Shown: positions 4,693 to 12,684, counted from the first letter of the stretch. The stretch: DNA of 16,719 bases from WVXT01 sp964403285 (GCA_964403285.1 CAYOFG010000029.1:1-16719); one strand, 5' to 3'. Notes: generated by a model from the letters alone, not told the origin. Numbers and translations: made by a program.

Positions 4693-7593
4693 CTATTTAC
4701 CTGCTATCCTCTCCAGTTCTGTTTGTGCTTTCTTCGCCCACTCGGTTTCCGGATAATTCTCTATGACCTTCTTATAAGCTTTCCTCGCCTCCTCCCAGAA
4801 CCTTTCTTTAGCGTTAGATTCTCCAGCCATATATTGCGCAGGAGCAGCAAAGTACGTGTATTTGTCGTAAAGATATACTACCTTCAAATATTCAACCACA
4901 GCATCGTGGTAATCTTTCCGGAAATAGTAACAGTCACCTATTCTCTTCTGCGCTTCCGCTCCTACTTCGTTGCGGGCTAAACTTGTAGCCAATCTATATT
5001 CTTCTATTGCCTTTTTATAATCCTTCTTTTCTTCAAGCAAAATTCCGTCTCTCAGGTGGATTCTGGCTGCAGCTATTGACTGGGGATACTTCTGGAGTAT
5101 CTTCTGAAAAGCGTCCTGCGCAAGGTCTTTATTGCCCATCTTCTCATAGCTCTCTCCTATTTTATACTGGGATTCACTGGAGAAAGTATCTTCCAGGGAA
5201 CTGGCAAGCTTTTTCTCATATTCTGCTATTGCCTCAACATATTTCCCCTGCACAAAATAGCATTCCCCAATGCGGAATTGAGCCTCACTGGCAAGCTCGC
5301 TATCAGGATAGTCCACTATTAGCTTCCTATAAGTATCGGCTGCTTCATCGTATCTGCCTGCCCTATAATAACTCCAGGCTAACCAATAGCTGGAATCGTC
5401 GGCAAGAGGGGAGTGGGAAAAGTTCTCCACTATGGAGTGATAAATCTTTGCTGCTTCGTCAAAATTATCTTTGCCATAATAGTATTCCCCGAGGCGATAC
5501 CTCGCTTCCACATTCAAATGGCTATTCGGATACTTCTCAATAAAATCTTTATACACCTCAATTGCCTTAGCTTCTTCTCCTTGAGCGTGGTAACTCCAGC
5601 CAATAGCGTAATAGGCAAACTCCGCTATCTCTTTTTCAGGATACTGATTGATGACTTTCTGATAATTCTTTATCGCTTGCTCGTATTGCTTTTGATTGTA
5701 AAGTGCGTCTCCAATTCTGAATAGGGAATCTGCGGCAATGGCACTTTCCGGATAATTGGCTACTACACTGTTAAAGTGGAGGACTGCTTCGTCGTATTTT
5801 TTCTGCTTGAAATATGACCATCCAATGTAATAAATAGCTCGGTCAATAATATTACTATTCTCGAATTTCTCCCTTAGACTATTAAGAGCCTCAATTGCGT
5901 TCTCATATTTATCTTCTTTATAGTAAGCAAGACCAATGTGGAATCTTATCTGGTCTTCAATACGGCTTTGGGGATAGTTCTTGAGAGCAAGGTTATAGGC
6001 GTTGTGCGCCTCAGCATACTTTTTCTGGCTCAGAAGGCAGTTTCCTATCTCCATCTGTGCCCGGGGAGCAAGGTCACTCTTGGGATAGGCGGTAATAATT
6101 GCCCCATAAGCTTTGATAGCAGAAACGAAATCGCCCTTTTCATAAGAAGACCTCCCCCAACCAAAATAGGCATCATCAGCCAAGCCGCTCTGGGGATAAC
6201 GGTAAATAACTTCCTGGTAAACCTTCCCGGCAAAATCGAAATCTCTCTTTCCAAGCAGAGATTCTGCAATCTGGAACTTCGCTTCCACCATCAATTTGCT
6301 ATCAGGGTACTTCTTTTCAACTTCTCGGAAAGTGCCAATGGCATCATCATATTGTCCTTTCTTATAGTAACACCAGCCTTTCCAATAGACAGCGTCATCA
6401 GCCAGATTGCTTGTGGGAAAATTTTCCACTAATACTTGGTATTGTTTAATTGCATCGTCGTATTTCTTCTCGTAATAGAACAGATTGCCAATCATATAGA
6501 GCGCTGAGGGGACGAATTCGGATTTAGGATACTTGGTTATCATCTCGGAAAAAGCCTTCCTGGCTTCAGCAAACTTTCCTTGCTTCAGGTAACTCCAGCC
6601 AACAGACTGCTGGGCCTTCACTGCCTGGTCGGAACGAGGATAGACTTTAATGACTTCCTGATAAGCGATAATTGCTTCCGGGTATTCTCCTTCCCGGTAG
6701 AATGCCTCGCCGATTTCATACAGTGCAGCTCCTCGCAGGTCGCCAGATTCGGTGATAGTTAATACTTTCTGGTACGCTTGCCTGGCCAAAGAGTACTTTT
6801 TCTGTTCCAGGAGAGATTCTCCAATCTTAAACTGGGCTTGAGGAAGATATGTGGACTGGGGATAGTTATTAAACAATTTCTCATATTCAGGTATAGCTAA
6901 CTCATAATTCCCATGGTAAAACCGACATTCTCCCATAAAAAATTGGCTCGCATCAGCAATACTACTTTGGGAAAAAGATTTAACCACCTTGGAGAATTCA
7001 AAGAGAGCCTGGGAATATTTTTCTTGCTTGAAGTAAGAGAAACCCCGGGAGTAGTATACATAGTCCATATTTTTGAATTGAGGGTATCTTTTGATAATCT
7101 CGTCATAACCTGAAATGGCCTCTTCATACTTTCCCTGATTGAAATAAGATTCAGCAGTATAATATTTCGCTTCTGCCACCAGGTCACTCTTAGGATATCT
7201 ACGGATGAAATCCTGATAGAGTCTTATTGCTTCAGGATAATTCTTAGCCATATATTTGCAGTCAGCCAGACGAATGGCACTTCTTAGAGCAAAATCTGTT
7301 CCCGGATGCGAACTTATGACCTTGCCATACCCAACAAATGCCCCCGCGTAATCTTTTTCGTTGAACAGGGCTTCTGCCTTGTAAAATCTCACCTCAAGGA
7401 GGCTCTTGCTTTCCGGATAATTTCTCTCAAATTTTTCAAGTTGCTCCGCTGCCAGTTTATACATTCCATCCCCATAGAGACTCATACCAAAATTGTATGA
7501 GTCTTCTTCCTCACGAGAAACAAACTGACCAAGAACACTATCTGCTGAGAAAATAGAGAGCAGGAGAAGAACTATAAATATCTTTTTGAACAT
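4693..7593 (-). CDS. Large periplasmic TPR-repeat protein (CpoB/YbgF-BamD-like repeats)
   Basis: 966 residues. A signal peptide (MFKKIFIVLLLLSIFSADSVLG) is followed by about 25 tandem TPRs of about 36-37 residues filling the whole mature protein. Each has a pattern like Y-x-x-A-x-x-x-Y followed by YPxS (RYPKSDLVAE, NYPQSTYLPQ, KYPDSKLMVE, NYPESAIAAD). This is the TPR_6 style found in the Tol-associated CpoB/YbgF and in BamD. A few repeats have lost the YPxS turn (about residues 790-920). Such superhelices bind partner proteins. The signal peptide puts it in the periplasm, and no lipobox Cys is visible. It is the first gene of the operon, with its own promoter and a GAGGT ribosome-binding site. 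Its stop is 1 nt from the barrel start, so a direct partnership with the barrel or TonB is likely but inferred. Confidence 0.88.
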   Translation of the reverse strand: MFKKIFIVLLLLSIFSADSVLGQFVSREEEDSYNFGMSLYGDGMYKLAAEQLEKFERNYPESKSLLEVRFYKAEALFNEKDYAGAFVGYGKVISSHPGTDFALRSAIRLADCKYMAKNYPEAIRLYQDFIRRYPKSDLVAEAKYYTAESYFNQGKYEEAISGYDEIIKRYPQFKNMDYVYYSRGFSYFKQEKYSQALFEFSKVVKSFSQSSIADASQFFMGECRFYHGNYELAIPEYEKLFNNYPQSTYLPQAQFKIGESLLEQKKYSLARQAYQKVLTITESGDLRGAALYEIGEAFYREGEYPEAIIAYQEVIKVYPRSDQAVKAQQSVGWSYLKQGKFAEARKAFSEMITKYPKSEFVPSALYMIGNLFYYEKKYDDAIKQYQVLVENFPTSNLADDAVYWKGWCYYKKGQYDDAIGTFREVEKKYPDSKLMVEAKFQIAESLLGKRDFDFAGKVYQEVIYRYPQSGLADDAYFGWGRSSYEKGDFVSAIKAYGAIITAYPKSDLAPRAQMEIGNCLLSQKKYAEAHNAYNLALKNYPQSRIEDQIRFHIGLAYYKEDKYENAIEALNSLREKFENSNIIDRAIYYIGWSYFKQKKYDEAVLHFNSVVANYPESAIAADSLFRIGDALYNQKQYEQAIKNYQKVINQYPEKEIAEFAYYAIGWSYHAQGEEAKAIEVYKDFIEKYPNSHLNVEARYRLGEYYYGKDNFDEAAKIYHSIVENFSHSPLADDSSYWLAWSYYRAGRYDEAADTYRKLIVDYPDSELASEAQFRIGECYFVQGKYVEAIAEYEKKLASSLEDTFSSESQYKIGESYEKMGNKDLAQDAFQKILQKYPQSIAAARIHLRDGILLEEKKDYKKAIEEYRLATSLARNEVGAEAQKRIGDCYYFRKDYHDAVVEYLKVVYLYDKYTYFAAPAQYMAGESNAKERFWEEARKAYKKVIENYPETEWAKKAQTELERIAGK

Positions 7594-7612
7594 AGAAGGT
7601 TACCTCGATTAA

Positions 7613-7641
7613 ATTATAGCATATAATTATTTCCAGGTCAA
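7613..7641 (-). promoter_or_regulatory. Strong sigma-70 promoter of the TPR-barrel-Ton operon
   Basis: On the minus strand TTGACC (7636-7641) and TATAAT (7613-7618) are separated by 17 nt, with a TGC extension just before the -10 (TGnTATAAT). The TPR gene ATG follows 20 nt downstream of the -10, so the leader is very short. I see no Fur-like box near it. Confidence 0.82.
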
Positions 7642-7663
7642 TTATATCTGATTTTCTGATTTC

Positions 7664-7806
7664 CCTCCCTTTCGGGAGGACTCCACGAGACTCTGGATTC
7701 CTCGCGAAAGCGAGGTTCCGTTTGGTCGGGCACTCTTTAGAGTGCCATTTTTCGTCACCCTTAAGGGAGACCGACCTATAAATTATCCCTTCCTTTCGGG
7801 AGGACT
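7664..7806. repeat. Cluster of palindromic repeats upstream of the TPR operon promoter
   Basis: Four structures lie in the 316-bp gap between the TPR gene and the aldolase gene. 7664-7679 is CCTCCC-TTTC-GGGAGG and 7700-7715 is CCTCGC-GAAA-GCGAGG. 7724-7776 has outer GGTCGG/CCGACC enclosing GCACTCT-TT-AGAGTGC (7730-7745) and the slightly damaged TCACCCT-TA-AGGGAGA (7755-7770). 7788-7803 is CCTTCC-TTTC-GGGAGG. The 23 bases at 7724-7746 are identical to 2353-2375. The sequence after the first and last hairpin (GACTCCA) is also shared. The rest of this gap holds the operon promoter and the aldolase terminator. Confidence 0.85.
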
Positions 7807-7861
7807 CCAATTTTCTCCGTAGCTTTTTCCGCTCGCCAGTTCAAACTATTATGTGAAAAAG

Positions 7862-7897
7862 TTAACCCCTGTCAATATTTTACACAACAGGGGTTAA
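7862..7897 (-). terminator. Terminator of the aldolase gene
   Basis: A perfect 11-bp stem (TTAACCCCTGT at 7862-7872, ACAGGGGTTAA at 7887-7897) with a 14-nt loop. On the minus strand it is followed by CTTTTTC. It lies 12 nt after the aldolase stop codon. Confidence 0.82.
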
Positions 7898-7909
7898 ACT
7901 AATGAACCC

Positions 7910-8560
7910 TTATTCTCTTGCCTTTTTTACTTCTTCGAGAAATTGCTTGGCTTTCTGGGTTAGAACTTCAAACTTCCCATCAGCCACTGCTTTCTTATCA
8001 ACCAGTGCTGTCCCCACGGCAATGGCACACGAGCCAGCCTTGATGAATTCGCCAGCATTCTCTAAATCTACTCCTCCTGTAGGCAGAAGGAGAATGTGCG
8101 GTAGGGGACCTTTGAGCGCCTTAATATACTTCGGACCTCCCAACTCCCCTGCTGGGAAGATTTTAACAATGTCTGCTCCCATTTCCCATGCATGGACAAC
8201 TTCCGTGGGCGTCATCGTCCCCGGAATTGCGATTTTGGAATACCTCTTGCATATCTTGATGACTTCTTCGTTCAACGATGGTCCTACAACAAATTCCGCA
8301 CCCGCCAGAATAGATGCTCTGGCTGTTTCTCCGTCGAGAACAGTGCCCGCTCCTAAAAGCACTTCCTTTCCAAACTTCCTTGCCACTTCCTCCATCACTC
8401 CAATAGCATTGGGAACAGTCATTGTTATCTCAATAGTCTTGATACCGCCTTCCCTTATGGCATCGACTATCTTCATCGCCTGGTCAGAAGATTCGGCTCT
8501 GATTACTGGCACCACTCCGCACTCAAGCATAAGCTCAAGTTGCTCCGACTTCTTATCCAT
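7910..8560 (-). CDS. eda: KDPG/KHG-type class I aldolase
   Basis: 216 residues, the full length of this family. It cleaves 2-keto-3-deoxy-6-phosphogluconate (or 4-hydroxy-2-oxoglutarate) to pyruvate and an aldehyde in the cytoplasm. The catalytic Glu is E44 in IEITMTVP, the GAGTVL motif spans 70-75, and the Schiff-base lysine is K133 in DIVKIFPA; LLPTGGV spans 158-164. The Arg following the catalytic Glu in E. coli Eda (TLRTE) is Thr/Val here, closer to the DgoA-like group, which also shares GPxYIKALK. The true substrate could therefore be KDPG, its galacto isomer or a related keto acid. GGAGGTGAG precedes the ATG, and the assembly gap begins directly upstream, hiding the promoter or previous gene. 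A KDG-type kinase lies at 11687-12664, supporting a KDG to KDPG pathway. Confidence 0.9.
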   Translation of the reverse strand: MDKKSEQLELMLECGVVPVIRAESSDQAMKIVDAIREGGIKTIEITMTVPNAIGVMEEVARKFGKEVLLGAGTVLDGETARASILAGAEFVVGPSLNEEVIKICKRYSKIAIPGTMTPTEVVHAWEMGADIVKIFPAGELGGPKYIKALKGPLPHILLLPTGGVDLENAGEFIKAGSCAIAVGTALVDKKAVADGKFEVLTQKAKQFLEEVKKARE

Positions 8561-8572
8561 AAACTCACCTCC

Positions 8573-8672
8573 NNNNNNNNNNNNNNNNNNNNNNNNNNNN
8601 NNNNNNNNNNNNNNNNNNNNNNNNNNNNNNNNNNNNNNNNNNNNNNNNNNNNNNNNNNNNNNNNNNNNNNNN
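8573..8672. other. Assembly gap (100 N) upstream of the aldolase
   Basis: A placeholder of exactly 100 N, starting right at the aldolase ribosome-binding site. The 91 bp from 8673 to 8763 are AT-rich and hold no recognisable gene. A promoter, a gene fragment or a repeat could be missing here, so aldolase-glycosyltransferase co-transcription cannot be judged. Confidence 0.95.
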
Positions 8673-8763
8673 CCTCCCTAATAAGATGATTGCTTTCCCA
8701 ATTCCACTTTTAATTTTAATATTAAATTTCATAGAATTTAGTAATAAGAGATATATAAAATTA

Positions 8764-9642
8764 TCACTGGTGGCGCTCATTCAAACGCTCGAGATTGACT
8801 AACAAATCAGCTATTAATCCAGCAACAAAAATCAGAGACGAAAAACCAATACAGGAAATGCTGATAATAAGAGAAATCGTGTTGCTATCCTTTAACAAAT
8901 ACCAAATCAGAGAAAAAATCCCACCTGCTAAAAATAACATCCATAAAGGTGAAATCGCCCTTATAGGGTTATAAAGCATAATAGCCTGAAAGATAATTTT
9001 AAGCGTCCCCAGTGAATCTCTTATAGGTCTCACCTTAGATTTACCTGATCTTTTATAGTATTCAATTGGAACAAATTTCACAAGATAGCCTCGAAAAAGC
9101 AAATGCAGTGTTAGTGTAGTCGTAAATGAATAACCCAAACAAAGATGTGAAAAAAGTGGTAGAATTATGCTCTTTTTAAAGATTCTAAAGCCGGAATTTG
9201 CATCCGGTATTTTTTTCCCAGCAACACACCATATTAACCATAGATAAATTTGCCTGGCTGGATTCCTGATAAAAGGGCCTTTATAATACTTACCTTGGCG
9301 TGCCCCCACAACCATATCATAATCCTTGGCATATTTCCAAAGTTCGCCAAAAGCCTTTATGGGATATGTTCCGTCAGCATCAATGATAGCAACGTGTTCA
9401 TATTGTGCCTTCAATATGCCATTTTGCAGCGCCTTGCCATACCCTACTCTTTCAGGATGTGTAACTAATCTCACTTCTAAACCTTCAATGGCTTTCTCTG
9501 TATCATCCGTAGACCCATCATTTACAACAATAATCTCATAAACCAAGTCAAGTTTATTCATTTCTTCTTTTAGCTGTTTCACTGCCGGTCTAATTTTTTC
9601 CTGCTCATCATAGACTGGAATAACTATACTGCAACTTTCCAT
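8764..9642 (-). CDS. Family 2 glycosyltransferase, polyprenyl-phosphate type
   Basis: 292 residues. The GT-A catalytic domain starts SIVIPVYDEQ (5-14), with the nucleotide-binding VVNDGSTDDT (39-48), DADGTYP (88-94, the DxD metal site) and IPDANSGFRIF (145-155). An amphipathic stretch YKRSGKSK (196-203) and two C-terminal membrane helices (about 232-250 and 257-280) follow. This layout is that of the dolichol/undecaprenyl-phosphate sugar transferases (DPM1, GtrB, ArnC-like), which load a sugar on a lipid carrier at the cytoplasmic face. AGGAG lies 7 nt before the ATG. The gene sits downstream of a decayed methyltransferase and a radical SAM gene, suggesting a surface-glycan role. The sugar and acceptor are unknown. 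Confidence 0.88.
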   Translation of the reverse strand: MESCSIVIPVYDEQEKIRPAVKQLKEEMNKLDLVYEIIVVNDGSTDDTEKAIEGLEVRLVTHPERVGYGKALQNGILKAQYEHVAIIDADGTYPIKAFGELWKYAKDYDMVVGARQGKYYKGPFIRNPARQIYLWLIWCVAGKKIPDANSGFRIFKKSIILPLFSHLCLGYSFTTTLTLHLLFRGYLVKFVPIEYYKRSGKSKVRPIRDSLGTLKIIFQAIMLYNPIRAISPLWMLFLAGGIFSLIWYLLKDSNTISLIISISCIGFSSLIFVAGLIADLLVNLERLNERHQ

Positions 9643-9644
9643 AA

Positions 9645-9944
9645 CTAAACTCCTGTTTTCACTTCTTGTATCCGATACTTCTTGCTATAAATTCGTATCA
9701 CAAATGGCAAATAAAGAAATGCCGAAGGAGACTTTAATTTTCCTTCAAGCTGCGTAAGAATAAGAGATTACGCGCCGGCACTAATCCTTCCATATAATTC
9801 TCTATATGCTCCAAAACATTGGTGCAAACAATTGTGCCAAACTGGTAATTTTAAAGTAAATTAACGGTATTTTTGTCACATATATCTGCTTGCAATACTT
9901 TAATATTTGTTTTATCTTTAAACAGTTTCCTTAACGATTTGACC
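9645..9944 (-). pseudogene. Decayed class I SAM methyltransferase remnant
   Basis: The minus strand retains a readable methyltransferase core. From about 9944 it encodes LRKLFKDKTNIKVLQADICDKN, then a nonsense TAA at 9851-9853 (a single change from AAA), then FGTIVCTNVLEHIENYMEGL, which matches the family's post-motif-II pattern FDTVVCxNVLEHIEDD. It continues VPARNLLFLRSLKEN to a TAA at 9734-9736. A shifted frame then reads FLTQLEGKLKSPSAF to a TAG at 9645-9647. The N-terminal SAM-binding motif I is missing and the region between EHIE and VPA is too short, so deletions are present as well as the nonsense change. The upstream 27 bp overlap the 3' end of the radical SAM gene in another frame. 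Confidence 0.7.
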
Positions 9945-11387
9945 CCATATCCTTAATTTTGCTTCTTTGAATATGCTTTTAGCAAAACTCGAAAAGAAAA
10001 CCATTGCGTTTAGCAAACCAGCTTTAACCCCTGCTCGTGTTAAATTATACCAAATTCTGCGTGGGGTAAGATAAGCCAAGAGCAAACCTCTTCTTTGCAA
10101 CCTAATCAAATCATCGTGTTTTAAATCGTTCACTTCCATAACGGCATTATCATATCTGCACAGGTCCGTGTAATCCTTGGAAATCAACCTTAATCCATAG
10201 TCAGACCTCAGAGCCATTTCTCTTAATTCTGTCCCTGGATAAGGCATAGCGATATTTAAATAGAGATGATCCAATTCTTTCAAGTTTTTGACAAAGTTTA
10301 TCGTCCGCCACACTGTTTCTTTTGTTTCACCAGGAAGCCCAATCATAACTGAACCCCTAGTCTCTAGGCCGAGTTTCTTGGCAATCTTATAGGCCTTTTT
10401 GACTTCTTCTATCCTAACTTCTTTTTTGATGATTTTGAGAATTTCTAGATTGGCACTTTCGATGCCAAATGATAAACGAACCAATCCGGCATGTTTCATC
10501 CTCGATAAAATCTTCTCATCAACTGTGTTGGCCCTAGTCCAACCTTCAAAGGTAATTTTGATTTTTCTCCTGATAATCTCATCACATACTCCTATGATAT
10601 GTGATTTTTTCAATGTTAGTGTATCGTCGCAAAAAATAATATGGCGAACTAGGGTCTTGCTCACAATGTCTTCAATCTCGTCTACTACATTTGAGGCAGC
10701 TCTAAACCTCACGATTCTACCATACATCTTATCCTGTGAGCAAAAGATGCAATGAAAAGGACACCCTCTTGTCGTCAGGACAGTTGCCAGATTAACAATT
10801 CCTTTTTTTGGCACGCTCCACAAGTATTTCTCAAATTTCAACTTACTTCGATCCGGAAAAGGTATAGTATTGATATCTCCTTCTCGTTCTCTTCGTCCGG
10901 TAAAAAAAATTCCCCGGCTTTTTCGAAATAATATTCCTTTCACATCTTCTAAAGACCCATTTCCTTCTAAGGCATCCAGAAGTTCACAGAAAGTCTTTTC
11001 TCCCTCACCAACTACTCCATAATCAAAAGCCTGGCAGTTCCGCAAGGCCTCTTCTCCAACAATGGTAATATGGGGCCCACCTAAAACAATAGGTTTATTC
11101 AAAGTCTTCTTCAAATTTTGAGCAACCGTTTCTGCCCGGCCGATCAAAGGCGAAACAGACGTAATCCCCAAAATATCAGGATAGTACTGCAGTGCTCTTT
11201 TCAAAGTTTCCTTCACACTCAGAGACTCTGCTTCCATATCTATTATGTCGACATCGTGTCCTTTTCGCCTCAAAGAAGCAGACAGATAACATAAACCCAA
11301 AGGCGGATAAAGCACAGCCACTCTAGCCACATTTCTATAACTACCAAATAAATTACCCCAGGAAGGAGAAATTAGTAGAACTTTCAT
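9918..11387 (-). CDS. B12-binding-domain radical SAM protein
   Basis: 489 residues. An N-terminal cobalamin-binding Rossmann domain (about 1-150) shows MKVLLISPSW, PPLGLCYLSASLRRKGHDV, ITSVSP, VLGGPH (101-106) and GVVGEGE. The radical SAM barrel carries the cluster-binding C209-x3-C213-x2-C216 in TTRGCPFHCIFC, then FCDDTLTLKK, SFGIESAN and VMIGLPGET. The C-terminal 90 residues are helical and less typical. Members of this class do methylations, ring closures and other radical chemistry on lipids, pigments or natural products; the substrate cannot be told here. There is no strong ribosome-binding site before the ATG, only a purine-rich stretch. The very C-terminus overlaps the methyltransferase remnant, so it may have been reshaped by that deletion. 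It is probably co-transcribed with the glycosyltransferase downstream. Confidence 0.88.
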   Translation of the reverse strand: MKVLLISPSWGNLFGSYRNVARVAVLYPPLGLCYLSASLRRKGHDVDIIDMEAESLSVKETLKRALQYYPDILGITSVSPLIGRAETVAQNLKKTLNKPIVLGGPHITIVGEEALRNCQAFDYGVVGEGEKTFCELLDALEGNGSLEDVKGILFRKSRGIFFTGRREREGDINTIPFPDRSKLKFEKYLWSVPKKGIVNLATVLTTRGCPFHCIFCSQDKMYGRIVRFRAASNVVDEIEDIVSKTLVRHIIFCDDTLTLKKSHIIGVCDEIIRRKIKITFEGWTRANTVDEKILSRMKHAGLVRLSFGIESANLEILKIIKKEVRIEEVKKAYKIAKKLGLETRGSVMIGLPGETKETVWRTINFVKNLKELDHLYLNIAMPYPGTELREMALRSDYGLRLISKDYTDLCRYDNAVMEVNDLKHDDLIRLQRRGLLLAYLTPRRIWYNLTRAGVKAGLLNAMVFFSSFAKSIFKEAKLRIWGQIVKETV

Positions 11388-11418
11388 ATCTTTACTTTAT
11401 CTCTATATGAGTTTTGGC

Positions 11419-11446
11419 ATAATTCTGGATAATTCTGATAATTCTG
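11419..11446. repeat. Three tandem ATAATTCTG units beside a GGGGACACAATACTTAATT motif
   Basis: ATAATTCTG occurs at 11419-11427, 11429-11437 and 11438-11446. It is followed directly by GGGGACACAATACTTAATT (11447 onward). It lies just upstream of the radical SAM start, in the 299-bp gene-free stretch 11388-11686, which otherwise holds AT-rich sequence and the element at 11569-11670. I recall, without being able to verify it here, similar GGGGACAC-ATACTTAATT strings beside REP-associated transposase genes. No transposase is present. Confidence 0.55.
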
Positions 11447-11568
11447 GGGACACAATACTTAATTTTTCCTTTTTGGGCCGGATTTTTTCTTAATACCCTT
11501 CCGGTTATTTTCTCAATCTTAATAAGAAATTTTTCATCCCCGGGCAGGGCTTTTTTGCTCCTTGCAGA

Positions 11569-11670
11569 GTCGTTGCGAGGAAGCCCCGCACGCTAAGCGT
11601 GCGGGATAAACTTCGCGACCGAAGTCCCGATTCATCGGGACCACGCTCCTTTTCAGTCGCTCGCAATGAC
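11569..11670. repeat. Composite palindromic element with GTCNTTGCGAG ends
   Basis: Outer arms GTCGTTGCGAG (11569-11579) and CTCGCAATGAC (11660-11670) pair over 11 bp with one G-T wobble. Inside are three hairpins: 11585-11605 (CCCGCACGC-TAA-GCGTGCGGG), 11611-11624 (CTTCG-CGAC-CGAAG) and 11624-11641 (GTCCCGAT-TC-ATCGGGAC). GTCATTGCGAG-ended repeats are widespread interspersed elements in bacterial genomes. The last hairpin shares its core with 1484-1497. The element ends 16 bp beyond the kinase stop codon. No U-tract is seen. Confidence 0.82.
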
Positions 11671-11686
11671 ATCTCTTAATCGCTAT

Positions 11687-12664
11687 CTATCTTTGGATTT
11701 TATAGCCAACAGCCTTAATCTGCTTCTTGACTTCGTCTTCTGTAAACCAGCTCAAATCACCAGGGATAGAATGTTCCAACGCAGCCAGAGCATCTCCATA
11801 AGCAACAGCCTTCTCCACGTCGCCTGTCAGATAACCGTAAATGAAACCAGCAGTATATGCATCTCCAGTACCTACTCTATCAACTATTTCTACATCATAA
11901 GTTTTTCCCTTGTAGAGCTTATCAGCCAGGGCGATACTAGTCCATCCACCGATCAGAACAGTCCGCACCTCTCTCAAGGTAATGGCAACTACCGAGCAGC
12001 CAAATCTGTCCTTCAATTGTTTTGCTATATCCTCATAGGAACCCTTATAGCCAAAAACATCCTCGGTGTCAAATTGTGTGGTCACAAGGATATCAACTTT
12101 ATCCAGTATCTTAGAAAGGCACTCCTTCGCCTCCTCGGGCGACCATAGCTTTGCCCTGTAGTTTATGTCAAAACAGATCTTACACCCTAACTTCTTGGCT
12201 ACGTTTATAGCCTCGATTGCTGCTTCTCGGCAAGTAGGGCTCAGAGCAGTGGTAATTCCGCTGGTGAGGAAAATCTTCGTCCCTTTCAGAATGGTGGACC
12301 AGTTTACTTCACCCGGCTGGAGTTTGGTGACAGCTGAGTCTTTGCGGTCATAAATTACCTGACTTGCCCGAGGTGTAGTTCCTAATTCGAGATAGTATAT
12401 TCCCACTCTTCCCTCGTCACCCCAGACTATATGAGAAGTATCTATGCCATGTTCTCTGGCCTTGTTAGCTACCATCTTCCCCAGAGGATTATTAACCAGC
12501 TTTGTAACCCACGCGGTCTTCAAGCCAAATCTGGCAACTCCCACAGAGGTATTTAATTCGGTCCCTCCTACATTAACGTCAAAACTATTCGTCTGCTCCA
12601 ACCTCATATAGTTAGGCGGCGAAAGCCGCAACATTGCCTCGCCCAAAGCCACAACATCATACAT
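11687..12664 (-). CDS. kdgK: PfkB-family sugar kinase, probable 2-keto-3-deoxygluconate kinase
   Basis: 325 residues. It phosphorylates a sugar with ATP in the cytoplasm. The N-terminal substrate motif is GGTELNTSVGVARFG (33-47), FDINYRAKLW (165-174) resembles the KDG kinase FDxNxRxxLW, and the ATP/catalytic signature is DRVGTGDAYTAGF (262-274) with catalytic base D268. The start is the ATG at 12662-12664, behind a very strong GGAGGTGAG. The longer frame opening MPGSGTSPST runs into a palindromic repeat and is rejected. The family includes fructokinases and ribokinases. KDG kinase is preferred because of the FDINYR motif and because a KDPG-type aldolase is encoded 3.1 kb away. It follows the isomerase gene by about 104 bp containing repeat hairpins. 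Confidence 0.84.
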   Translation of the reverse strand: MYDVVALGEAMLRLSPPNYMRLEQTNSFDVNVGGTELNTSVGVARFGLKTAWVTKLVNNPLGKMVANKAREHGIDTSHIVWGDEGRVGIYYLELGTTPRASQVIYDRKDSAVTKLQPGEVNWSTILKGTKIFLTSGITTALSPTCREAAIEAINVAKKLGCKICFDINYRAKLWSPEEAKECLSKILDKVDILVTTQFDTEDVFGYKGSYEDIAKQLKDRFGCSVVAITLREVRTVLIGGWTSIALADKLYKGKTYDVEIVDRVGTGDAYTAGFIYGYLTGDVEKAVAYGDALAALEHSIPGDLSWFTEDEVKKQIKAVGYKIQR

Positions 12665-12684
12665 TCTACTCACCTCCTCTTGAG

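Noticed and set aside
9918..11387. Assignment of the radical SAM protein to a specific pathway such as hopanoid, BchE or phosphonate chemistry
   Set aside because: The B12-binding and CxxxCxxC motifs define only the broad class; no neighbouring gene fixes the substrate.
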